A DNA stretch of 64,000 nucleotides from DASQZK01 sp963809925. Its GTDB lineage: Bacteria; Bacteroidota; Bacteroidia; Bacteroidales; GCA-2748055. The notes beneath the pieces are model-generated. The model did no database searches, was not told where the DNA came from, and was given only the letters and a program-made list of their open reading frames with translations. Of the stretch, positions 27,501 to 34,522 are shown piece after piece. Where the stretch lies: assembly GCA_963809925.1 (NCBI GenBank), contig CAWELH010000004.1:682001-746000 (forward strand). Reading direction: 5' to 3'. Position numbers and translations under genes: made by a program. Position 1 is the stretch's first letter; each line of letters starts with the position of its first letter.

Positions 27501-29378
27501 CAAACAAACTTTCTGACGCTTAAACTTACGTCTGGAAATATTTACGGTACCATCCGCCGGCCACAGATGGCCATTTGGAGAGATGACGGCACGGAAGTGA
27601 AATGCATAGGTCCCGTTATTGATCAGGGCTCTCTTATTCTCAGCCTTGATACACTGTCGATTGGCGATACATATTATATATCTGTTGATGACAACTACGT
27701 CAGTGGAAGCTTTACGCTTTGTCTCAGCGACCAGATTGACTATGATTACCGTGCGGGGGCGAAAATTCTGGCACATGATGCAGGCTGTTCCGCGAATGCT
27801 TCTTATACCAATTACTACGCCACCGAGGATGAAACCATGGCATCTTGCTGGTTGGGCACTGTAAATAAAAACGTATGGTTCAGGTTCCAGGCTCTCACAC
27901 CCTTTGCAACGGTTAAACTGAAGACAGGGAATGTATACGGTAACATGCGCCGGGGGCAGATGGCTATTTGGAACGCTGACAAACAACTGGTTAAATGTGT
28001 AGACCCTGTCTATGATCAGGGTACAACAATTATGAGTATAGACAGTCTGACCGTTGGTAACTGGTATTGGATCTCTGTTGACGATAATAGTACCAGCGGT
28101 TCATTTACACTCTGCCTGGATGATATGCCAGATTTTGACTACAGGTCTGGCGCCATTGAGATTCCGCACATGATGTGGTGTTCAGCGAATGCAGGATATA
28201 CAAATGCGTATGCCACCGAAGATGAATCCATGGCATCATGCTGGCTAGGTACAGAGAATAAAAACGTATGGTTTAAGTTCCAGGCAATGAGTGATTTCGC
28301 TACTATCGAACTTAAAACAGGTAATGTTTATGGCAACCTGAGACGTGGGCAGATGGCCTTATGGAAAGCCGATGGTTCAGAAGTAAAATGTGTGGGCCCA
28401 TTGCTCGACCAGGGTACCACCTCCATCAGTTTCGATTCATTGGTTACCGGCGACTGGTACTATATCTCGGTAGATGACAACTATAGTCCGGGAACTTTCA
28501 CGATGTGTATGAGTGACCAGCCTGATTTTGATTATAAAGCAGGAGCTGTAGAAATTCAGCATGATGCAGGTTGTTATCCGGATGCCGGCTTCTCAAACCT
28601 TTTAGCCAGCCCCGATAGAAGCCAGGGCTCATGCTGGACAGGTACAGAAAATAAAAATGTATGGTTTAAATTCCAGGCCCTTACACCCGAACTGAAAGTA
28701 GAGATATCTACAGGCGGAGTGTACGGAAATATGCAGCGACAGCAAGTATCTCTTTGGAATGAAGCGGATGTTGAACTGACGTGTACAAAATGGATAGGCA
28801 ATACAGGTACAATTATACTTCAGACGGATACACTTACGACCGGCGACTGGTATTACATTTCTGTGGACGATGACAGGAACAGCGGAAGTTTCAAACTGTG
28901 TATCGATGATCAGGTCGACTATGATTACAGAGCCGGCGCTATTGAACTTACCAATATCAGTAACTGGTGTTCGGATGATGCAGAGTATACAAATCTTTTC
29001 GCAACGGCTGACAGGTTACAGGGCAGTTGCTGGTCGGGGAGTACAAATAAGAACGTTTGGTTTAAATTCCAGGCTGAAACGCAGAATATTGTCGTAGATG
29101 TCAAAACAGGTACGGTTTATGGAACCATGCGCAGGCAACAGCTTGCCTTGTGGAATGAAGCAGGAACCGAGGTTGGCTGTGCCAAATGGACAGCAAGTTC
29201 AGGAACCGTCACACTGGTTGCCGATACTCTAACAGCCGGTGACTGGTACTATATTTCCGTGGATGACGATAATACAAGCGGTACGTTTTCACTGTGCCTC
29301 CAGGGTAATCCACTGGATGCCGATATTTCTGGTACTAATGTTTCGTGTTTCGGCAATACGACGGAACAGTCACCATAA
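21456..29378 (+). CDS. Adhesin fragment 3: PKD-like domains and 18 PPC-like repeats
   Basis: The frame is real from about 21500; the first ~15 residues of the 2,640-residue frame are out-of-frame sequence. After two or three PKD-like domains (to about 22100) it is built of 18 tandem domains of 131-137 residues. Each begins [YF]D[FY], then WCS, SCW, a central WFKF, a second cysteine near the middle, GxWYYISVD and an LCxxD end. The fold is probably a pre-peptidase C-terminal (PPC)-like beta-sandwich, common in secreted bacterial proteins as a binding or spacer module. The frame breaks at 29356 in SCFGN; adding one T gives SCFGNYDGTVTITP, a SprB-type repeat. Confidence 0.85.
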   Translation: MVRRLTYLPDPLSPLGTFMGTGITDNGNGTAVLDYSTDGTFDIRYYYTDFNSCSDTITKTLVINPLPVVSVSGFETDYCFESDPDTLTGSYAPGGTFYGDNIADLLNGSALFTAAMSGVNTIHYTYSDINGCADTINLTATVHNLPVVSFIGVNPYYDISDPTTTLIGAPAGGTFTGHGVSGNTYNPALAGVRTDTVVYIYSDLNGCTNYDTAYTEVKDYDFKDGARIITDIDNWCSVDAVYSTIGATADETIGSCWSNGPNFNRWFKFQAPGTQVKVEVKTGGAEGTLRRPFAAIWDESGNQVACQTYYSDYSDITLGSPALTPGEWYYISVDNFNNTGYRGSFTLCVDDSVDYDFMEGAITVPHFNDWCSAEAEFSTLDATADRTKGSCWQNGPNYNRWFKFLATSSELTVDVKTGGTEGTLRRAAVALWDGTGNELACSRYTSDYDDVRFGYANLTPGTWYYLSVDNYVNAGYRGTFTLCIDNEVNYDFKEGAIELTDIHEWCSVNADYTTVEATPDGIQPTNWNSGPNYNRWFKFRATSSMVRAELKTGGAEGTLRYGLIAVWDSVGNEVSSARYTGEYSDVVISSVLLTPGDLYYISVDNYVNAGYKGTFSLCVTDTIGYDYKEGAIEIADINQWCSPEAIYSTVGATPDRLAGSTWPNGPNFNRWFTFTASTNQLKAELKTGGSEGTLRYGLIAIWDDADNEISSARYYSDYGDVVVSTNDLVPGQRYYISVDNYNNNGYRGTFSLCVDDTLDYDFREAAIVFDDLNYWCSGDAAYTTMDATPDGDIGSAWPNGPNFNRWFRFQATTAFVKVDMKTGGTQGTLRYPLLALWDSAGNEISSARYTTDYNDVTVGYNALVPGEWYFISADNASNTGYRGTFTMCITDTLDYDFKEGAKEITDIDDWCSADGIYTTLGATPDRLKGSAWNSGPNFNRWFKFQATTTMVRAEVKTGGLEGSMRYPYIAIWDENDNELSSARYTIDYDDIVTSSDTLTPGDWYYISVDNYNNTGYRGTFSLCVNDTLDYDFKAAAIELNDISNWCSPLQKYTTMNATPDEQAGSAWSSGPNYNRWFRFTATSDMVNIMLKTGGSEGTLRYPYLALWDAAGNEISSQRYYAEYSDINVSSDILVPGQTYFISVDNLNNLGYRGSFSLCVTDTVDYDFRSAAKELTDISSWCSPLQAYTTLGATPDEMVASCWNSGPNNNRWFKFRATTQDVTVRLLTGAEEGSLRYAYIALWDSAGIEKTCRRYAFDYSDLEITTDTFKLVVGNWYYISVDNLNNLGYRGTFSLCLDDKLSYDFKDGAELIADTDNWCSDPSAFSTVNATPDKSKASCWPNGPNFNRWFKFQATSSDIAVQLRTSGIEGNLRRGMLGLWDESLTEVRCQVYTTDGSDLELYSTSLTPGNWYFISADNFNNTGYRGTFTVCVTDHLRNDERSNAILLNDLNNWCSENAKYSNSIATPDESAGSCWTGAENKNVWFKFLATSNLTTIIVKTGADLGSMRGQQIALWDASGTEIDCVPANLASDTTVLVSNSLNTGDLYYVSVDDDGTSGTFTICIDDDVTYDYPEGALELTDIDNWCSPDAGFSNAAATLDPTAGSCWTGADFKNVWFKFQATGPEISISLKTGGAYGSMQRQQMALWNISGDEVACASWVSTQGTVVMQADSLVSGNWYWIGVDDDRVSGTFTLCLDDSVDYDYFKNAYTIADPRGWCSADAEFTNIWATDDVGQGSCWSGTVNKNVWFKFQATTPFIKIQVKTGSVYGDMQRQQVALFNGEQSEIGCSRWISAQGTIILQSDTLTPGNWYWIAVDDDYVSRYFTICTDDRPDYDFKAGALEITDISQWCSAEQAYSNLWATADQSMASCWLGTENKNVWFKFQATTRFININLRTGNVYGDMRRPQMALWNAAGVEVSCIDPVIDQGTLTMNSDSLTPGNWYYLSVDDNYRSGMFTLCFDDQPTYDYMEGAILLGHNSGCSTEALYTNYYATSDQSMGSCWSGTVNKNVWFKFVAQTNFLTLKLTSGNIYGTIRRPQMAIWRDDGTEVKCIGPVIDQGSLILSLDTLSIGDTYYISVDDNYVSGSFTLCLSDQIDYDYRAGAKILAHDAGCSANASYTNYYATEDETMASCWLGTVNKNVWFRFQALTPFATVKLKTGNVYGNMRRGQMAIWNADKQLVKCVDPVYDQGTTIMSIDSLTVGNWYWISVDDNSTSGSFTLCLDDMPDFDYRSGAIEIPHMMWCSANAGYTNAYATEDESMASCWLGTENKNVWFKFQAMSDFATIELKTGNVYGNLRRGQMALWKADGSEVKCVGPLLDQGTTSISFDSLVTGDWYYISVDDNYSPGTFTMCMSDQPDFDYKAGAVEIQHDAGCYPDAGFSNLLASPDRSQGSCWTGTENKNVWFKFQALTPELKVEISTGGVYGNMQRQQVSLWNEADVELTCTKWIGNTGTIILQTDTLTTGDWYYISVDDDRNSGSFKLCIDDQVDYDYRAGAIELTNISNWCSDDAEYTNLFATADRLQGSCWSGSTNKNVWFKFQAETQNIVVDVKTGTVYGTMRRQQLALWNEAGTEVGCAKWTASSGTVTLVADTLTAGDWYYISVDDDNTSGTFSLCLQGNPLDADISGTNVSCFGNTTEQSP
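22113..29313 (+). repeat. 18 tandem PPC-like domain repeats in two families
   Basis: Repeat starts: 22113, 22518, 22923, 23328, 23733, 24138, 24543, 24948, 25359, 25764, 26160, 26556, 26952, 27348, 27741, 28134, 28527 and 28920. Spacing is 405 nt for most of repeats 1-9 (411 for repeat 8), then 396 nt for 10-13, and 393 nt for 14-17. Repeats 1-9 have NGPNxNRWFKF and TGGxEGTLR; repeats 10-18 have GTxNKNVWFKF and YGxMRRxQ. All have four conserved cysteines except repeats 3-7, which have two. Confidence 0.93.
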
Positions 29379-30775
29379 CTCCCCAAGGTGGAACAGGTAT
29401 GGGATATACCTACAGCTGGACAAAAGATGGTTCTCCTGTTGCAATCAATACATCTTCCGCTTCAACTCTCGTACCCGGTGTATATGCTGTAAAAATAACG
29501 GATATCGGCGACGCGAGTTTCATCGTCAGATCATTTACGGTGAATGAAAATCCAGCGCTCGGTGTGGCATTGTTTGTTGTGAATGAGTCATGTTCAGGTT
29601 CTGCTAATGGTTCAGTATCTGCGACTCCTTCAGGAGGTACCGGCTCTGCATATCTTTATAACTGGTACAGAAATGGTACTTCTATGGGGCTGACCACGTC
29701 ATCGATAAATGGTCTCAATACAGCCTGGTACAGGGTAGTTGTAACCGATGCCGGCGCACTTGGATGCACGGTCACAGATAGTGTTGAAGTAGGAGTTGAC
29801 GGGTTAATGTCATCTGATCCCGATTCAATCATCATCGCAAATAACAATATATGTCAGGGTACACCTAAGATACTTACGGTCTCCGGTGGAAGCCTCGGTA
29901 CTGGTGCAGCCTGGAAATGGTATCTAGATGGCGCCTTTACAACATCTGCAGGTACTGATGGTATAGCCCTGACTGTGGACCCGTCTGTAAATACTACTTA
30001 CTGGGTAAGAGCCGAAGGTGCATGTAATACTTCCGGTGGAGTTTCAGCCACAGTCCTGACCGGTGTCCCGAGTACAGCTCCGACTTCAGCCAGCGTTGAC
30101 CGCAATGACCTTTGCCCGGCAGACGGCAATATCGTGCTAAGCTATGCAGGTGGAACACTGGGAGATGGTGCTACAGCCGAGTGGTACTCAGACGCAACAT
30201 TTACGACCAATGTTGGCAATGGCAATGCCCTCACCCTTGCAACCCTGGATGCAACCACGACCTACTACGTCCGCTTCGAAGGCGACTGCAACACCACTGC
30301 TGCCCAGAACGTGACGGTAAATATCAAAGCAGTAAGCGTTGCCCCAACCTCAGCCAGCGTTGATCGTAACGACCTCTGCCCGGCAGACGGTAATATCGTG
30401 CTGAGTTACTCAGGCGGAACCCTTGGTGATGGCGCTACAGCTCAGTGGTACTCGGATGCTGCTTTTACGACGAACGTCGGCAATGGCAATAGCCTTACCC
30501 TTGCTACCCCGAATGCAACCACGACCTACTACGTCCGCTTCGAAGGCGACTGCAACACCACCGCAGCCCAGAACGTGACAGTCACAATCAAAGACATCAG
30601 CGTAGCTCCGACAAGTGCTTCAGTTGACCGCAACGATCTGTGTCCTGCAGATGGCAACATCGTGCTGAGCTATGCAGGCGGAACCCTTGGTGATGGCGCT
30701 ACGGCCAGTGGTACTCAGATGCTGCTTTCACGACCAATGTTGGCAATGGCAATAGCCTTACCCTTGCTACCCTGA
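29345..30775 (+). CDS. Adhesin fragment 4: SprB-like repeats and first Ig-like repeats
   Basis: Two SprB-like repeats (YDGTVTITPQGGTGMGYTYSW and ANGSVSATPSGGTGSAYLYNW) are followed by a diverged Ig-like domain (NNNICQGTPKILTVSGG) and three copies of the 88-residue Ig-like repeat. SprB-like repeats are known from the gliding adhesin of Flavobacterium johnsoniae and related surface proteins. The frame is lost at about 30706 where GCTACGGCCAGTGG lacks one base compared with the other copies. Confidence 0.7.
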   Translation: MFRQYDGTVTITPQGGTGMGYTYSWTKDGSPVAINTSSASTLVPGVYAVKITDIGDASFIVRSFTVNENPALGVALFVVNESCSGSANGSVSATPSGGTGSAYLYNWYRNGTSMGLTTSSINGLNTAWYRVVVTDAGALGCTVTDSVEVGVDGLMSSDPDSIIIANNNICQGTPKILTVSGGSLGTGAAWKWYLDGAFTTSAGTDGIALTVDPSVNTTYWVRAEGACNTSGGVSATVLTGVPSTAPTSASVDRNDLCPADGNIVLSYAGGTLGDGATAEWYSDATFTTNVGNGNALTLATLDATTTYYVRFEGDCNTTAAQNVTVNIKAVSVAPTSASVDRNDLCPADGNIVLSYSGGTLGDGATAQWYSDAAFTTNVGNGNSLTLATPNATTTYYVRFEGDCNTTAAQNVTVTIKDISVAPTSASVDRNDLCPADGNIVLSYAGGTLGDGATASGTQMLLSRPMLAMAIALPLLP

Positions 30776-30831
30776 ATGCAACCACGACCTATTACGTCCG
30801 CTTCGAAGGCGACTGCAACACCACGCTTCCC

Positions 30832-31155
30832 ATGAACATGACAGTTAATATCAAAGACATAAGCGTTGCCCCGACTCGTGCTCACGTCGACCGCAACGAC
30901 CTCTGCCCGGCAGACGGCAATATCGTGCTGAGTTACTCAGGCGGAACCCTTGGCGATGGTGCTACGGCTCAGTGGTACTCGGATGCAGCTTTCACTACGA
31001 ACGTCGGCAATGGCAATAGCCTCACCCTTGCTACCCTGAATGCAACCACGACCTACTACGTCCGTTTCGAAGGCGACTGCAACACCACTGCCGCCCAGAA
31101 CGTGACGGTAAATATCAAAGACAATAAGCGTTGCCCCAACCTCGTGCCAGCGTAG
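30832..31155 (+). CDS. Adhesin fragment 5: Ig-like repeat copy 4
   Basis: This frame is open as coding sequence from about 30706, though the first Met is at 30832. It holds the end of repeat 3 and repeat 4. Repeat 4 has TRAHVDRN in place of TSASVDRN. The frame is lost at 31123, where an extra A appears in GACAATAAGC. Confidence 0.6.
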   Translation: MNMTVNIKDISVAPTRAHVDRNDLCPADGNIVLSYSGGTLGDGATAQWYSDAAFTTNVGNGNSLTLATLNATTTYYVRFEGDCNTTAAQNVTVNIKDNKRCPNLVPA

Positions 31156-31658
31156 ACCGTAACGACCTCTGCCCGGCAGACGGTAACATCGTGCTGAGTT
31201 ACGCAGGTGGAACCCTTGGCGATGGAGCAACAGCCGAATGGTACTCAGATGCTGCTTTCACAACCAATGTTGGCAATGGCAATAGCCTCACCCTCGCTAC
31301 CCCGAATGCAACCACAACATACTACGTCCGCTTCGAAGGTGACTGCAACACCACTGCTGCCGCAGTGAACGTGACGGTAAATATCAAAGCAGTAAGCGTT
31401 GCCCCAACCTCGGCCAGCGTTGACCGCAACGACCTTTGCCCGGCAGACGGCAATATCGTGCTAAGCTATGCAGGTGGAACACTGGGAGATGGTGCTACAG
31501 CCGAGTGGTACTCAGATGCTGCTTTCACGACCAATGTTGGCAATGGCAATAGCCTTACCCTTGCTACCCCGAATGCAACCACGACCTACTACGTCCGCTT
31601 CGAAGGCGACTGCAACACCACTTCCGCAGTGAACGTACGGTTAATATCAAAGCAATAA
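31131..31658 (+). CDS. Adhesin fragment 6: Ig-like repeat copies 5 and 6
   Basis: Two copies of the 88-residue repeat; copy 5 carries one additional Ala (NTTAAAVNVTV). A second indel near 31140 puts the sequence in this frame. The frame is lost at 31636, where GAACGTACGG lacks a C present in other copies. The real reading frame carries on to about 31831 with no Met, as copy 7. Confidence 0.6.
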   Translation: MPQPRASVDRNDLCPADGNIVLSYAGGTLGDGATAEWYSDAAFTTNVGNGNSLTLATPNATTTYYVRFEGDCNTTAAAVNVTVNIKAVSVAPTSASVDRNDLCPADGNIVLSYAGGTLGDGATAEWYSDAAFTTNVGNGNSLTLATPNATTTYYVRFEGDCNTTSAVNVRLISKQ

Positions 31659-31767
31659 GCGTTGCCCCAACCTCTGCCAGCGTTGACCGCAACGACCTCT
31701 GCCCGGCAGACGGTAATATCGTGCTGAGTTACTCAGGCGGAACCCTTGGCGATGGCGCCACGGCTCA

Positions 31768-33540
31768 GTGGTACTCGGATGCTGCCTTTACGACCAATGT
31801 TGGCAATGGCAATACCCTCACCCTTGCAACCCTGATGCAACCACGACCTACTACGTCCGCTTCGAAGGCGACTGCAACACAACTTCCGCAGTGAACATCA
31901 CGGTTAATATCAAAGCAATAAGCGTTGCCCCAACCTCTGCCAGCGTTGACCGCAACGACCTCTGTCCGGCAGACGGCAACATCGTGCTGAGTTACGCAGG
32001 TGGAACACTTGGCGATGGCGCTACAGCCGAGTGGTACTCAGATGCTGCTTTCACAACCAACGTTGGCAATGGCAATAACCTTACCCTCGCTACCCCGAAT
32101 GCAACCACAACCTACTACGTCCGCTTCGAAGGTGACTGCAACACAACTTCCGCAGTGAACATCACGGTTAATATCAAAGCAATAAGCGTTGCCCCAACCT
32201 CTGCCAGCGTTGACCGCAACGACCTCTGTCCGGCAGACGGCAACATCGTGCTGAGTTACGCAGGTGGAACACTTGGCGATGGAGCAACAGCCGAATGGTA
32301 CTCAGATGCTGCTTTCACAACCAATGTTGGCAATGGCAATAACCTTACCCTTGCTACCCCGAATGCAACCACGACCTACTACGTTCGTTTCGAAGGCGAC
32401 TGCAACACCACTTCCGCAGTGAACGTAACTGTAAACATCAAAAACATAAGCGTTGCCCCAACCTCTGCCAGCGTTGACCGCAACGACCTCTGTCCGGCAG
32501 ACGGCAACATCGTGCTGAGTTACACAGGTGGAACACTTGGCGATGGAGCAACAGCCGAATGGTACTCAGATGCTGCTTTCACAACCAATGTTGGTAATGG
32601 CAATAACCTTACCCTTGCAACACCTGGTGCAACCACAACATACTACGTCCGCTTCGAAGGCGACTGCAACACCACTTCCGCAGTGAACGTCACGGTAAAT
32701 ATCAAAGCAATAAGCGTTGCCCCAACCTCTGCCAGCGTTGACCGCAACGACCTTTGCCCGGCAGACGGCAATATCGTGCTAAGCTATGCAGGTGGAACAC
32801 TGGGAGATGGTGCTACAGCCGAGTGGTACTCAGATGCTGCTTTCACAACCAATGTTGGCAATGGCAATAGCCTCACCCTTGCAACACCTGGTGCAACAAC
32901 GACATACTACGTCCGCTTCGAAGGCGACTGCAATACTACTTCAGCTGTAAGTGTAACGGAAAATATCAAGATTGCCCCGGTAGCACCGGCATCCGCAAAT
33001 GCTGATCGTACAGAAGTGTGCGAAGGTGTCGGGGATGTGATACTCAGTTATACAGGCGGGAATCCCGGCACGGGGGGTGTAGCCAACTGGTATTCCGACG
33101 CGGCCTTTACGACAGGTATTGGAACCGGTAATAATCTTAGTATACCGGCCCCCACAATTACAACGGACTATTATGTAAGATTTGAGGCAGAATGTGGGAA
33201 TTCGGCGGCAAAAACGGTTACCGTTATAGTAAATCTAAATCCACAACCACTGGTAAATGGTCCTGATGAAGTATGTCTACCGGGCTCTGCAGTTTTTACA
33301 ACAACTGCAAATGCGAATTATAATTATACCTGGAACATTACCGGAGGTGTTGCTTCAGGCAGTACGATCTCAGATCAGCTAATCGTGGACTACGCTCTGG
33401 CAGCGTCAGCCAGCGTTAATGTAACGGTTACGGATACGATCACGGGATGCGCCGGAACATCAGCGGTACACAACATTGAAATATATGATCAACCAGAAAT
33501 TTTTGAAATTCAATCTAATAATAAACTTAACAGAAGATGA
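31768..33540 (+). CDS. Adhesin fragment 7: last Ig-like repeats, PKD-like end domain and tail
   Basis: In-frame coding resumes at about 31831. It holds copies 8-11 of the Ig-like repeat, which are nearly identical, a diverged copy 12 (ADRTEVCEGVGDVIL), and a PKD-like domain with the YTWNITGG motif, followed by the terminal SNNKLNRR. There is no T9SS type A or type B C-terminal domain, so if secreted by T9SS the signal must be different; the short tail is shared with the next protein. Confidence 0.75.
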   Translation: MVLGCCLYDQCWQWQYPHPCNPDATTTYYVRFEGDCNTTSAVNITVNIKAISVAPTSASVDRNDLCPADGNIVLSYAGGTLGDGATAEWYSDAAFTTNVGNGNNLTLATPNATTTYYVRFEGDCNTTSAVNITVNIKAISVAPTSASVDRNDLCPADGNIVLSYAGGTLGDGATAEWYSDAAFTTNVGNGNNLTLATPNATTTYYVRFEGDCNTTSAVNVTVNIKNISVAPTSASVDRNDLCPADGNIVLSYTGGTLGDGATAEWYSDAAFTTNVGNGNNLTLATPGATTTYYVRFEGDCNTTSAVNVTVNIKAISVAPTSASVDRNDLCPADGNIVLSYAGGTLGDGATAEWYSDAAFTTNVGNGNSLTLATPGATTTYYVRFEGDCNTTSAVSVTENIKIAPVAPASANADRTEVCEGVGDVILSYTGGNPGTGGVANWYSDAAFTTGIGTGNNLSIPAPTITTDYYVRFEAECGNSAAKTVTVIVNLNPQPLVNGPDEVCLPGSAVFTTTANANYNYTWNITGGVASGSTISDQLIVDYALAASASVNVTVTDTITGCAGTSAVHNIEIYDQPEIFEIQSNNKLNRR

Positions 33541-33581
33541 AATCAATAAACCAAAACATAACCTTTTTAAATAACAATGTC

Positions 33582-34379
33582 ATGAAAACAAAAATCTACA
33601 CAAAAATCGCTAAAGTTGCTGTTGTTATGTTATTTACCGTTGCATCAGCACCGTCACTTCTCGCACAGTTTGCAGCCACCGCACAGGTTGATCAAACTCC
33701 TATTGAGGAGAGAAAAGGATCAGTAAGTACGTACAATGTTCCCGGTCCTGCTACCGATGAATACAGCTGGCAGATTGTTGGTGGAACAGTAACTGTACCC
33801 GCATCAGGTGTTACCGGTTCTGGTACCGGAGCTGATCCATATGTCGTACCATTTACAGTAGGACAGACTCAAATTGAAGTTCAGTGGCCAGCAGATGATA
33901 ATACTATCACATCTGTATCAGGAAACGTTTCAGCTCAGCGTCGTGTTGCCCACTCAACGGTTCAGTGTCCAAGTATGATACAGTCACTTGACGTTGCATT
34001 ATGGAGTAATCCAACCATTGAGATCCAGGATGCCGATTATGAAATCTGTTCGGGTGATGTTACAGCCGGAGATATTACGGTTGCATTTACCGGTGCACCG
34101 AATTTCGATTTCAAATACACCATCACGGATACCGACGGAACAGTAAGTGCAGAACAGGTTGTTACCGGTGTGACCACAGCCACAACGACCATTTCTATTC
34201 CGGCAAACCTTGTTAACAGCAGTTCTACTGTTGATCAGACCTATATCGTGACAATCACTGAAATGAATGATTCATTCACCGGATTAGGGACCATTGTTGA
34301 CGGAACCTTTACCATTACCGTACATCCCACAATTGAAACTGGCGACATCACCAGCAACAATAGTCTGACTAGACGATAG
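33582..34379 (+). CDS. Secreted PKD-like protein with SNN-x-L-x-RR tail
   Basis: 265 residues from the ATG at 33582, giving a clear signal peptide MKTKIYTKIAKVAVVMLF...SLLAQ. The frame opens at 33537 in an ATGA overlap with the adhesin stop, so coupled translation from there is possible, adding 15 residues in front of the signal peptide. The mature protein has a PKD-like domain with YSWQIVGGTV, a second domain with EICSGDVTAGDITV, and the tail ITSNNSLTRR. The tail matches the end of the giant adhesin. The W-x-x-x-GG module also occurs in the adhesin end domain and the CHU_C protein. Role unknown; a repeating or linking subunit of a surface structure is my inference. A strong terminator follows. 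Confidence 0.85.
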   Translation: MKTKIYTKIAKVAVVMLFTVASAPSLLAQFAATAQVDQTPIEERKGSVSTYNVPGPATDEYSWQIVGGTVTVPASGVTGSGTGADPYVVPFTVGQTQIEVQWPADDNTITSVSGNVSAQRRVAHSTVQCPSMIQSLDVALWSNPTIEIQDADYEICSGDVTAGDITVAFTGAPNFDFKYTITDTDGTVSAEQVVTGVTTATTTISIPANLVNSSSTVDQTYIVTITEMNDSFTGLGTIVDGTFTITVHPTIETGDITSNNSLTRR

Positions 34380-34404
34380 AACGTAGATTATTGAAATAAT
34401 TCTC

Positions 34405-34438
34405 ACTGCGGGCCGGTAAACGGCCGGCCCGCAGTTTT
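34405..34438 (+). terminator. Strong intrinsic terminator after the PKD-like protein
   Basis: CTGCGGGCC (34406-34414) pairs with GGCCCGCAG (34426-34434), with additional G/C pairing possible in the loop, followed by TTTT. Very GC-rich for this region. It separates the adhesin and small PKD-like genes from the CHU_C and PorP/SprF genes. Confidence 0.85.
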
Positions 34439-34522
34439 AATAAATATTTAAATCGGAAGCTGTCATCATGATGACTTCCTGATAAAGGCCCATGAAATAA
34501 TGGTTGCTATGCAGATCAGTAT

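Larger units (their letters stand above)
30077..32980 (+). repeat. Eleven near-identical 264-bp Ig-like repeats
   Basis: Eleven consecutive units of about 264 bp (88 codons) encode a domain with DRNDLCPADGNIVLSY, GGTLGDGATAEWYSDA and YYVRFEGDCNTT. They are nearly identical at the DNA level, including third codon positions. A diverged twelfth unit follows at about 32981-33230. Five of the eight indels in the gene fall in copies 3-7; copies 8-11 are clean. Confidence 0.9.
19783..33540 (+). pseudogene. Giant multidomain surface adhesin gene, interrupted by about eight indels
   Basis: Read across the breaks this is one gene of about 4,580 codons. Order of parts: hydrophobic signal sequence (from 19783), a region of short beta-strand repeats like a beta-helix (about 19940-20330), Ig-like domains (20657-21170), PKD-like domains (to about 22100), 18 PPC-like domains (22113-29313), two SprB-like repeats (29330-29800), an Ig-like array (29815-33230), and a PKD-like end domain with the tail SNNKLNRR. 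Frame changes occur near 19880-19930, 21500, 29356, 30706, 31123, 31140, 31636 and 31831, each repaired by one base. Whether the gene is dead or the breaks are assembly errors is open. It is followed by PKD-like, CHU_C and PorP/SprF genes, so export by T9SS is likely. Confidence 0.8.

Noticed and set aside
30077..32980. Repeat array as a diversity-generating or CRISPR-like element
   Set aside because: Units are protein-coding, contiguous and nearly identical; no reverse transcriptase or template/variable repeat pair is present.
19783..33540. Programmed frameshifting to explain the broken adhesin frames
   Set aside because: Breaks are many, in both directions, and lack a common slippery site or stimulatory hairpin; neighbouring copies show one-base indels instead.
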